A stretch of 39,544 nt of DNA, from NCBI GenBank assembly GCA_020048915.1, contig JAIFLU010000080.1:1-39544 (forward strand). The letters run 5' to 3'. Each line of letters begins with the position of its first letter. Position 1 is the first letter of the stretch. A program made the position numbers and the translations under genes. Below the pieces are notes generated by a model that ran no database searches, was not told the DNA's origin, and worked only from the letters and a program-made list of their open reading frames with translations. The stretch comes from Bacteroidota bacterium. GTDB taxonomy: Bacteria; Bacteroidota; Bacteroidia; Bacteroidales; JAAUTT01. Shown here piece after piece: positions 16,357 to 23,743 of this stretch.

Positions 16357-16374
16357 TTTCGGGAACTCCCGAAA
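16357..16374 (-). promoter_or_regulatory. Candidate ArsR2 operator in front of the thioredoxin-arsFG genes
   Basis: TTTCGGGA-AC-TCCCGAAA, two perfect 8-bp arms, 17 bp before the chosen thioredoxin start. The coding strand reads TATGTTTC (16371-16378) overlapping the palindrome, a 7/8 match to TAnnTTTG, so this may be a second promoter. The arms are identical to those at 16713-16730. Confidence 0.7.
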
Positions 16375-16391
16375 CATATCGTTAAATTTTT

Positions 16392-16703
16392 TTATCTTTT
16401 AAAAAATCTGGTCATTAAAAGTTTTGCTTCTTCCCAGTTTTCGCGGTTTATACAATATTTAATGTACGGAGGATTTATTTCTCCCTGAATCAATCCCGCA
16501 TTTTTTAATTCTTTCAAATGTTCCGAAAGAGTAGAACGGGCAATTGGCAAGTTTTCGGCCATATCGCCGCTGTAACAGCATTTTTCGAGGTTGTTGGCCA
16601 GATAATCGAGAATAAAAACACGCACAGGATGTGACAACGCTTTGCTGTATCGGGCAAGCTTTTCCTGATTATCGGTATAATATTTCTTTTTGGTAAGAAT
16701 CAT
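16392..16703 (-). CDS. arsR: Second ArsR/SmtB-family repressor
   Basis: A 103-residue winged-helix repressor with SKALSHPVRVFILDYL at the N-terminus and the recognition helix PIARSTLSEHLKEL (about 53-66). Cysteines that could bind As(III) are C42-C43 in KCCYSGD and C84 in KYCINRE; the ELCVCDLC site is absent. It is about the same size as the other ArsR but has a different palindrome before it. Near-perfect palindromes lie 9 bp before its start and again between it and the next gene, so it probably represses itself and the operon. Confidence 0.92.
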   Translation of the reverse strand: MILTKKKYYTDNQEKLARYSKALSHPVRVFILDYLANNLEKCCYSGDMAENLPIARSTLSEHLKELKNAGLIQGEINPPYIKYCINRENWEEAKLLMTRFFKR

Positions 16704-16712
16704 AAAAAATCA

Positions 16713-16730
16713 TTTCGGGAAATCCCGAAA
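16713..16730 (-). promoter_or_regulatory. Candidate ArsR2 operator at its own promoter
   Basis: TTTCGGGA-AA-TCCCGAAA, two perfect 8-bp arms, immediately downstream of a -7-like element TACTTTCG (16731-16738, 7/8). A bound repressor would cover the transcription start. The same arms recur at 16357-16374 and I saw no third copy in the window. Confidence 0.72.
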
Positions 16731-16738
16731 CGAAAGTA
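16731..16738 (-). promoter_or_regulatory. Candidate -7 promoter element for arsR2
   Basis: TACTTTCG on the coding strand, 7/8 to TAnnTTTG, abutting the palindrome. No exact TTTG was found at ideal spacing upstream, only T-rich sequence. Confidence 0.4.
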
Positions 16739-16780
16739 CACTTAATTTTTAATTGAGAAAAGAAATTAGAAAAAAGTTAT

Positions 16781-16817
16781 GCAAAGTGTCGCTGAGAAGG
16801 CGCAAAGTGTCGCAGAG
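16781..16817. repeat. Two 16-bp tandem-like repeats
   Basis: GCAAAGTGTCGCTGAG at 16781-16796 and GCAAAGTGTCGCAGAG at 16802-16817, one mismatch, 21-bp period. It resembles the short CGCAAAG-type intergenic repeats widespread in Bacteroidota. The rest of the 293-bp gap holds the arsR2 promoter, a short repeat remnant at 16891 and a weak hairpin at 16955-16982. Confidence 0.6.
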
Positions 16818-16890
16818 TTTAAATAAAATTGTCTTAAAAACCGAAAAAAAAGCTTCGTTATGCCTGACATATATAAATCACTATTTTATC

Positions 16891-16910
16891 ATCTTGAGCG
16901 GAGTCAAAAT
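16891..16910. repeat. Remnant of a TTGAGCGGAGTC-type intergenic repeat
   Basis: The sequence CTTGAGCGGAGTCAAAAT resembles a dispersed intergenic repeat family common in Bacteroidota genomes. Only one copy is in the window, so repetitiveness is inferred from general knowledge. Confidence 0.35.
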
Positions 16911-16996
16911 AAGGCAAATCAATGACTTTTGAAATAGTACATTTCCGTATTAAGTATTTCACGCTAGCGATTACCTGAAATATAAGAATGCTAATC

Positions 16997-19900
16997 TCAT
17001 TCCTTCCTCAATGCTTGAATCAGCGGCTTTTTTAACGCCTGGTTGAGTGGAAAATAAATCCACAGGGCCCCGGAGAGGAATATGATACCTGTTAATATCC
17101 CGATAAAACTTCCCTGAACAGTGAACGTAGGCGAAAACAACGATGGCAATATCCCTACTATTGCGGCAAATATACCAATAACCATTCCCATTGCCAGTAG
17201 CATAAAATTCTCGGCGAACACTAACTTGAAAAGATGTTTCCGGGTATAACCCACCGTCAGCAATAATGCAAGTTCGTGCTTTCGTTCTTCCAAATTTCGT
17301 AAAAGAACTATTCCTAAGCCTATAGTTCCTAATAATAAACCTAGTCCGCTTAAGGCCATGAATACCGAGAGATACGTATTTTCTACAGAATTAAATGCAG
17401 CAAGCCGTTGCGAGGTAGCCATTACCTCTACTCCATAATCAATCAGGCTTTGCTGTAAAATTTCCGTAACCCGATTGTGCTTATTCGCAGGAGCATCTAC
17501 CAACATCGTCTTTGTGCCCCCAATGGAAGGGAATTGCTGTTTAAATACCTTTTGAGAAATTAGTATATTCCCCTGAAATACCGAATTATCCAGTCCTCCT
17601 ACCAACACCAACTTTAAAATTTCCCCTGTCTCGTTTTTGTAAAGGAGGGTATCTCCCAACTTTCTTTTTAAACCATATTGAATAACTGTTTGGTCGGCAA
17701 ATACAGGATAAACATTGTCGCCATACCTCTTTTCCAGTTCCAGCCAGGGATGAAGCTTGTCACTGTTTTTTGTTAGCGATGCAAACGAAAAAGCCCCGCA
17801 GGAATCAAATTCCACCGGGTTCACTGCCAGAATTCCTGGTCGCTGTGCCTGGTTTAGGTTCAGGCAACTTGCATCGTCGCCTTCCAAACCTAAAAACTGA
17901 ATGAACCGAACGCTGTCCAACTCCGACTCATCTTCTATCAGCAATTTTTCTTTCCCTTTTGGGGAATTGAGATTAAACGAAACCGGAGAAGCTGTTTCCG
18001 CCCACATTGCATAACCACCAGTACCCGACGACCGAAGATTGGCTTCCCCAAAGAAGGTTTTCCGATAAGAACCGGTAAGGACAATGGTGAAAGTTCCGAT
18101 TGCCAGAAGCGAGATCACAGCAATGCTCCTTGCCCTGTTACGTTTCAGGTTTTTAAAAGCCAATTGAAATGTGCCGGGAATTGTGGTCCCTGCTGACAAG
18201 CCCGCAAGTCCCAACAGGCCATGGATAAGTATAATACTGCCCAACAAAAACAAAGCAGAAGCCGAAAGATATAAAGCGGAATTATTGAATGCGGAAGTAA
18301 TAAAGGATATCACAACCAATATAGCAGCGGCAATAAGCGAAGCATACCCAGCGAATTTGTAATATCGATCAGTCTTATTAATCACCTTTTTATTACTATG
18401 AATTATCGATTTAACGGTTTCGGCAATTGGCTGCTTCAGTTTTTTGCGGGTAACAAGATAAACTGACAGGGAAGCTATAACTGCAGTGCTAAAAGCACCT
18501 ATGAGCAGCGTTATCGGATTAACATAAACTTCCAACATGCTCGAATGGACAGCATCGTTCCAAACAGTATTTAAAGCTGCAATCAATCCATAATTATAAG
18601 CAATTCCAAGGATAGCCCCAAAAAAACTTCCCATCGCAATTACCAGCAATGCCTCCTGAAACCTCAAGGAAACAATAGTTTTACGGTTAAAACCCAAACC
18701 ACTTAACAAAGCCGTTTCGTTCGACCGTTTTTCAGCATGTAAGGAGAACAGCAATACAATCAATAGAATACCTGAAACAATAATAAAGAAGCTCAAACTC
18801 AGAAATAACTCCGCAAAATTCACCGAATTATTCGCTGCATTTGTCCCTTCGCCTTTTGTAGAAACTATATTCAAACTTATTTCGGCCGGGGTAATTTTTT
18901 TACTCAACAATTTCATAAGCTCCTCAGGGGCTACCTGGTTTTTATTAAACCGAACAGCAGTAAGAGTGCCAAACTGGTTCGACCAAAGCTCCCGTCCAAC
19001 TTGTTCCGAAAGAAGCACTTTAGGGGTTCCTCTAAAATCGTCCCAGTATTTTTCGTCCTTATCCCGAATAAGTTTAAGGTCAATGGGAACACCGGTATTC
19101 CAGTCGCGACAATTACCAGCATCGGATAAACCGGGAAATGCAGGCATTAATGAGCCATCGATACCTTTTTCGCCGGTTGGGATAATTTTCTTCACCACAA
19201 ACTTTCCAGATGCTTCTTTCAGCTCACGCATGTTGCCAATTACAAAATAATCGAGCGACACCGAATCGCCTGGCTTCAGGTTTAAATCGTCTTGCACCCA
19301 ACTGTTAACTATTATTTCATTGGCTTTCAGGCTATCGCCAATTAATGCAGGAGAAGAAGCCGTGGCAAAGGAATAAGGAGTTTGCCTGGTTCCAAAACGA
19401 ATTGAATTCACCAGATAGGTAATTATATTTTGATGCGGCAGACCGGCATCTATTATGGCAAGGGAAACCGGTTCGTCGATAAAAATACGATTCGAGACCA
19501 AATCGTATGTGCCGGCGGAATCGGGATATTCAATTGAAAGACCCATATCTTCGATGTTCCAGACAGATTGCATGCTTGAATCGATCGATTGAATATCAAT
19601 CTTTTGGTCTGGATTTTCGGCAAAAAGAATAACATTGGCCAAATTTTTCAGCTCCAGCTTTTGCGATAAATAACTGAGCGGTACGAATATATTGTAAGGC
19701 TCCGATTGATCGTTGCTAAGGTTGAAATTTCCCAGTTGCTCTTCCGTGGCAATCGCTTTTACCGTTAAACGCATAGCAATGGAGGGTTTGGGCTCCTGGG
19801 CCATGGGGGTATTTATGGGGATCAACCCTGAACTTTCCACCCTTACCAAAAGTCCGTCGTTTACGCTGAGCTTAAGTTTTGCTGCCAACCGTTGATTTAT

Positions 19901-20332
19901 AACAACTTCGTCATTTTGAAAATCAGGTAACGACATCGAATTTAATTTATTAAAACCAGAATCGATGCCGACAATCATGACCTTATTGAGGCGCTCATTG
20001 CTTTGTGTATTGATTGCAATCCCCTGCAGCAGCAATAAAGGATTGGCTGAAGTTTTCAGGGATGATGATAACTCTCCTGCAAGTTCGCTTCGAACAAACC
20101 GGCTTCCTCCAACTAAAGCGTAAGCGGTTTTTCCCAAACGGGTATTGACCATTTTATGAAGGCTGAATTTTACAGAGTCGCCCACTATCAATGCACCGGT
20201 TAAAACAGCAGCACTTATTATGGTTCCGGCAAACAGGGCCAAATGCTGTTTGCGATAAAAAAAGAGACTTTTTCGAATATAACTAAAGAGTGTCATTTTT
20301 TGAATGTTAAGCTTACCTGGATTATTGAGCAA
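16997..20332 (-). CDS. FtsX/MacB-type ABC transporter permease, long duplicated form
   Basis: A 1111-residue inner-membrane permease of the type VII (MacB/LolCE/YbbP) class. One helix near residues 34-54 is followed by a large extracytoplasmic domain (about 60-510), an FtsX block with several helices (about 520-740), a second extracytoplasmic domain, and a final FtsX block of three helices (about 985-1100), giving about ten helices in a single chain, as in YbbP. Such proteins work as mechanical movers or extractors of lipids or lipoproteins, not as classical pumps. It overlaps the ATPase gene by 11 bp; the start MTLFSYIRKSL at 20296 is an alternative that removes the overlap. The substrate is unknown. 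Confidence 0.87.
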   Translation of the reverse strand: MLNNPGKLNIQKMTLFSYIRKSLFFYRKQHLALFAGTIISAAVLTGALIVGDSVKFSLHKMVNTRLGKTAYALVGGSRFVRSELAGELSSSLKTSANPLLLLQGIAINTQSNERLNKVMIVGIDSGFNKLNSMSLPDFQNDEVVINQRLAAKLKLSVNDGLLVRVESSGLIPINTPMAQEPKPSIAMRLTVKAIATEEQLGNFNLSNDQSEPYNIFVPLSYLSQKLELKNLANVILFAENPDQKIDIQSIDSSMQSVWNIEDMGLSIEYPDSAGTYDLVSNRIFIDEPVSLAIIDAGLPHQNIITYLVNSIRFGTRQTPYSFATASSPALIGDSLKANEIIVNSWVQDDLNLKPGDSVSLDYFVIGNMRELKEASGKFVVKKIIPTGEKGIDGSLMPAFPGLSDAGNCRDWNTGVPIDLKLIRDKDEKYWDDFRGTPKVLLSEQVGRELWSNQFGTLTAVRFNKNQVAPEELMKLLSKKITPAEISLNIVSTKGEGTNAANNSVNFAELFLSLSFFIIVSGILLIVLLFSLHAEKRSNETALLSGLGFNRKTIVSLRFQEALLVIAMGSFFGAILGIAYNYGLIAALNTVWNDAVHSSMLEVYVNPITLLIGAFSTAVIASLSVYLVTRKKLKQPIAETVKSIIHSNKKVINKTDRYYKFAGYASLIAAAILVVISFITSAFNNSALYLSASALFLLGSIILIHGLLGLAGLSAGTTIPGTFQLAFKNLKRNRARSIAVISLLAIGTFTIVLTGSYRKTFFGEANLRSSGTGGYAMWAETASPVSFNLNSPKGKEKLLIEDESELDSVRFIQFLGLEGDDASCLNLNQAQRPGILAVNPVEFDSCGAFSFASLTKNSDKLHPWLELEKRYGDNVYPVFADQTVIQYGLKRKLGDTLLYKNETGEILKLVLVGGLDNSVFQGNILISQKVFKQQFPSIGGTKTMLVDAPANKHNRVTEILQQSLIDYGVEVMATSQRLAAFNSVENTYLSVFMALSGLGLLLGTIGLGIVLLRNLEERKHELALLLTVGYTRKHLFKLVFAENFMLLAMGMVIGIFAAIVGILPSLFSPTFTVQGSFIGILTGIIFLSGALWIYFPLNQALKKPLIQALRKE

Positions 20333-21005
20333 CCAGTTTACCGTTTAGTAGTTTGTAAATTGTATCCATTCTGACTGCCAATTCCAGAGAATGGGTTACT
20401 ACAACAATTGCCAGGGAATGTTCTTTACGTATCTGGAAAAGCAAATCACCTAAACGCTCTGCCGAATCATGATCGAGTGATCCCGTTGGTTCATCGGCCA
20501 AAATAATTTCGGGCTCGTTAATTAATGCCCTGACGACTGCTGCGCGTTGACATTCCCCTACTGAAAGCTGACCCGGAAGCTGATGTGTCTTATCCCCTAA
20601 TCCGACATATTGAAGCAGTTCCGTTGCCCTGGCTAACGAAGATTTATGTTTTGCTTTATCCTTGAGGGGAATAACCGGTAATAAAACATTTTCGAGCAAA
20701 TTAAGCTGAGGCAGCAAATGATGCATCTGAAATACAAACCCGATTTTACGATTCCGAATTTCGGCCAATACAGGTTCTGGCAAGGAAAGTATTGGGTCAT
20801 TATTAAACAAAACGTTACCCGATGTTGGAATATCCAATGTCCCCATAATGTTCAGCAACGTACTTTTGCCTGAACCCGACGGGCCAACAATCGCAATAGC
20901 ATCACCCGGATTTACTGCGAGCGAAATCCCATTCAGCACTTCCCTGCCAGGATTTGATTGGTTAGAAGCATAGCTTTTACTAATATTCTGAAGTTCTATT
21001 TGCAT
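20322..21005 (-). CDS. LolD/MacB-type ABC transporter ATPase
   Basis: ATPase partner of the following FtsX-type permease, 227 residues. Walker A is GPSGSGKST (41-49), the Q-loop is FVFQMHHLLPQ, Walker B is IILADEPTGSLD (168-179) and the H-loop is VVVTHS. The signature reads LSVGECQRA, with Val where the family has Gly (LSGGE). The TGSLD after Walker B is typical of LolD/FtsE-type ATPases. It follows the glycosyltransferase by 39 bp. Activity is likely despite the signature change, but it should be tested. Confidence 0.92.
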   Translation of the reverse strand: MQIELQNISKSYASNQSNPGREVLNGISLAVNPGDAIAIVGPSGSGKSTLLNIMGTLDIPTSGNVLFNNDPILSLPEPVLAEIRNRKIGFVFQMHHLLPQLNLLENVLLPVIPLKDKAKHKSSLARATELLQYVGLGDKTHQLPGQLSVGECQRAAVVRALINEPEIILADEPTGSLDHDSAERLGDLLFQIRKEHSLAIVVVTHSLELAVRMDTIYKLLNGKLVAQ

Positions 21006-21044
21006 GTTTTGAAAATAATTAACTTTTTAAAAACGATTAAATTG

Positions 21045-22337
21045 CTACGAAGAAACAACCTTTTCGTAAACCTCCACCATTTTTTTGGTAAGGAGCGCAG
21101 TATTATAATGCTCTTCTACCGATTTCCTACCAGCTTTACTTAACCTTAAAAGCTTGTCGGGATCCGATAGTATTTCCTCCAATGCTTTTGATAATGCATC
21201 GGCCGAATTAGGCTGGTATATAACCCCTCCACCTGTTTGTTCTGCTATTTCGGGGAAGGCTCCCAACGCTGGCTGCACCACCGGTATTCCCGATGCCATA
21301 GCCTCCAGTTGGTATAATCCAAATGCTTCTCCGTTCAGCACTGGAACCGACATAACGGTGATGTCGCGGAAAAAATCGCCAAGTTTATCCGTCGTAAATT
21401 CAGGCATAAATTCCACATCGTCGAAATAATTTTTTTGTTTCAACTTTTTAATTTGCTTTTGAATAAACTTCTTGTCATCGCCGGTACTGCCTCCCGTAAC
21501 TTTTAACCGGGCATTTTTGAAACGTGAGGTATCCTTTAGCTTTATAAAGGCATCTATCAGAATCTCAAAACCATTCTCGACGCACATGCGCGAAAGATAC
21601 CCAATAACCGGTGTTTGAGAGTTCGGGATATGCTCCTGATAATCCTGCGGATTTACGCCAATTGGTAAAATATGAATTTTTGAAGATGGGATGGCCATTT
21701 TTTGCTGCATCACCCCTGCAAAGTAATTGCTTACCGCCACAAAGGCATCCACATCATTCCCTTTTTCAGCCATGAGTTGCCACAGTTTTTCGCGATACGA
21801 TGGCCGCATGGCATCAATCCACACATCCTCATCCTGAAGGGAACAAACAACCGGGATCTTTAATTCATCGCGAATCTTCTTCGCCAGCCCCATCAGCAAT
21901 GCATTCGAAAGGTGCACCAGGTCGGGTTTTTCGTGATGTTTTAAAAATGTTACCAGTTCGTTCAATTCCTGGCTCTGAAAACCATCTTCGCCCCGGAGCA
22001 TCGAAATTGTCATTTCTTCCAACCCTTCAGCACGGGTAGAACCTGCCTTTTTTGCAGCATAGCGAAGAATTGGTTTCGAATCGAAAAAACGCTGCAACCA
22101 AGCCGGCTCATTCCGAAATAATGAAAAATTTTGTTTCAGGTAGATATTGACTGCCCCATAAAAAACAGGTGCTTCGGCATTTGTTAGTCCATTATCCGTC
22201 GCCAATGGCATATAAATTGGCAGCATCACCACCTCATGTCCTAATGTTTTTAATGTTTTTAAATAAACACTGTCGCGTAAACAATTTCCACAGTAAAAAG
22301 TACCGCCAAATCCGGGAACAATATTAACTATTTTCAT
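21045..22337 (-). CDS. GT4-family glycosyltransferase
   Basis: A 430-residue GT-B-fold, retaining glycosyltransferase. The N-terminal domain begins KIVNIVPGFGGTFYCGNCLRD, a signature of a widespread GT4 subgroup, and the C-terminal donor-binding domain has PIGVNP, GYLSRMCVENGFEILIDA and the conserved GEAFGLYQLEAMASGIPVVQP with the catalytic E-x7-E pattern. No signal peptide: it works on the cytosolic face. Its position between the ABC transporter and the redox genes suggests the modification of a lipid or protein handled by the same system, but the acceptor cannot be inferred. Confidence 0.9.
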   Translation of the reverse strand: MKIVNIVPGFGGTFYCGNCLRDSVYLKTLKTLGHEVVMLPIYMPLATDNGLTNAEAPVFYGAVNIYLKQNFSLFRNEPAWLQRFFDSKPILRYAAKKAGSTRAEGLEEMTISMLRGEDGFQSQELNELVTFLKHHEKPDLVHLSNALLMGLAKKIRDELKIPVVCSLQDEDVWIDAMRPSYREKLWQLMAEKGNDVDAFVAVSNYFAGVMQQKMAIPSSKIHILPIGVNPQDYQEHIPNSQTPVIGYLSRMCVENGFEILIDAFIKLKDTSRFKNARLKVTGGSTGDDKKFIQKQIKKLKQKNYFDDVEFMPEFTTDKLGDFFRDITVMSVPVLNGEAFGLYQLEAMASGIPVVQPALGAFPEIAEQTGGGVIYQPNSADALSKALEEILSDPDKLLRLSKAGRKSVEEHYNTALLTKKMVEVYEKVVSS

Positions 22338-22541
22338 ATTTCTTCTGTCTGTTTTTTACTTTTTATACTTAGATCATATGCAGTCTCGATCTTCCAGAGT
22401 CTTACCCTTGTGTATTAGACTTCCTGATTGGAAGTTTCCTTAGGTAAAAATTTGATCTCCAATAGTAAGACATTCGGCTTGCTTTAGAACAGAATAACAC
22501 TATAACAATGGGGTTTGTTTCAAATTCAGAATAATATGCTC

Positions 22542-23654
22542 TTAATTTTTTAAACTAAACCCAAACAATCTTCCATCCTCGGCAGCTATTACCAATAAAT
22601 CCTGAATAATTGCCGGAGTGCTACTCGAAGGACTGCCCATTTCGTACATCCAGTTTTGCACCCCTGTTTGAAGATCAAGAAAATAAATTCGTCCATCGCC
22701 TGAGGCAATTACTACATTTTTACCCGAAATAACGGGCGATCCAGTCACTTTTCCCAATGTTTTATATTTCCAGAGAATTTTTCCATCTGATTTATTAAAA
22801 CAATAAATGGTTCTGTTTTCCGAGCCAATTACAATTTTATTATCCGAAACTGCCGGCGAAGCCACAAATGAACCTCCTCCGGATTGTTTCCAAACTATTT
22901 TTTTCAAGCTATAATCAACACAAAAAAACTCTCCGTCGTAATTTCCAAAGAAAGCCAGATTTCCCGCTAATGCAGCTGATGAAGCGATGTAAGTTCCAAT
23001 TTCAATTTTATGTTTTGCTTTTCCGGTATTTAAATCAACCACGTGTAAAAGTCCGTCGCACCCGCCAAAAACAGAAACTTTACCAGAACTTGCCGGAGAA
23101 CTGTTTATATAGTTGTCGGAGGTGTATTTCCAGCTTACCTTTCCGGTTTTAGCATCCACGCAATGCAATGAGTAATCGTAGCTCCCGGTTATTATTTTTT
23201 TTTCTTTCGAGCCGGCAGCAATAAAATAATTCGAAGGCCCGGATATTTGTCCTTCGGTGGCGTATTTCCATATCTTTTCGCCGGTTTTGGCATTAAGAGC
23301 AAACAGATTTCCTTCGAGTGAACCTATAAAAATTGTGTTGTCCAGAAAGAGTGGAGCAGCTTCAATTGCATTCCCCGTATTATATGTCCAGTTAAGCTTC
23401 CCTGCAGTCGATATCGAATATAAATTTCCGCTATTGGATCCAATAAAAACAGTTCCATTGTTTATTATCGGTGACGACTTGGTACCATCGTCCATCTTAA
23501 ATGTCCAGCTAAGCTTTGGGGCCTTGGGTAGCTGTACGTTGGCAACTCCGCTTAAACTCGCATTTCCCCGAAAGGAAGGCCAGGAAGTGGAGGTTTGGGC
23601 GGAAAGACCAATAAAAGATAAGATAAGAACTATGGTAACGTAAACTCTGAACAT
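22542..23654 (-). CDS. Exported PQQ-like beta-propeller protein (BamB-like)
   Basis: A 370-residue protein with a signal peptide (residues 1-19, ending GLSA) and then about seven blade repeats of the type G.LYSIS..GKLNW.Y. The domain opens WPSFRGNASLSG. The repeat motif is that of PQQ-enzyme/BamB propellers, but I see no catalytic metal-binding set, so a scaffolding or redox-inactive role is possible. It is the most regular propeller of the cluster. It lies 204 bp before the glycosyltransferase; the gap contains only a weak hairpin (22419-22435). It follows the flavoprotein gene by 89 bp. Confidence 0.85.
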   Translation of the reverse strand: MFRVYVTIVLILSFIGLSAQTSTSWPSFRGNASLSGVANVQLPKAPKLSWTFKMDDGTKSSPIINNGTVFIGSNSGNLYSISTAGKLNWTYNTGNAIEAAPLFLDNTIFIGSLEGNLFALNAKTGEKIWKYATEGQISGPSNYFIAAGSKEKKIITGSYDYSLHCVDAKTGKVSWKYTSDNYINSSPASSGKVSVFGGCDGLLHVVDLNTGKAKHKIEIGTYIASSAALAGNLAFFGNYDGEFFCVDYSLKKIVWKQSGGGSFVASPAVSDNKIVIGSENRTIYCFNKSDGKILWKYKTLGKVTGSPVISGKNVVIASGDGRIYFLDLQTGVQNWMYEMGSPSSSTPAIIQDLLVIAAEDGRLFGFSLKN

Positions 23655-23743
23655 AATCTGATAGTTTCTTAATTAAATTCGCATTTCCTTACAACAGGCT
23701 ATTAAAATATTACAGTTTTAAATCCATACTAACGCTATTCTAT

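Noticed and set aside
10251..16703. Respiratory arsenate reductase (ArrAB) operon
   Set aside because: No molybdopterin subunit is present; the cytochrome and ars genes alone do not support arsenate respiration.
16955..16982. Hairpin TATTTCA/TGAAATA after the FtsX permease gene
   Set aside because: Seven AT-rich pairs, a 14-nt loop and no T run; could be chance.
22419..22435. Hairpin ACTTCC-TGATT-GGAAGT as a terminator
   Set aside because: Six base pairs and no U tract in either direction; too weak to call.
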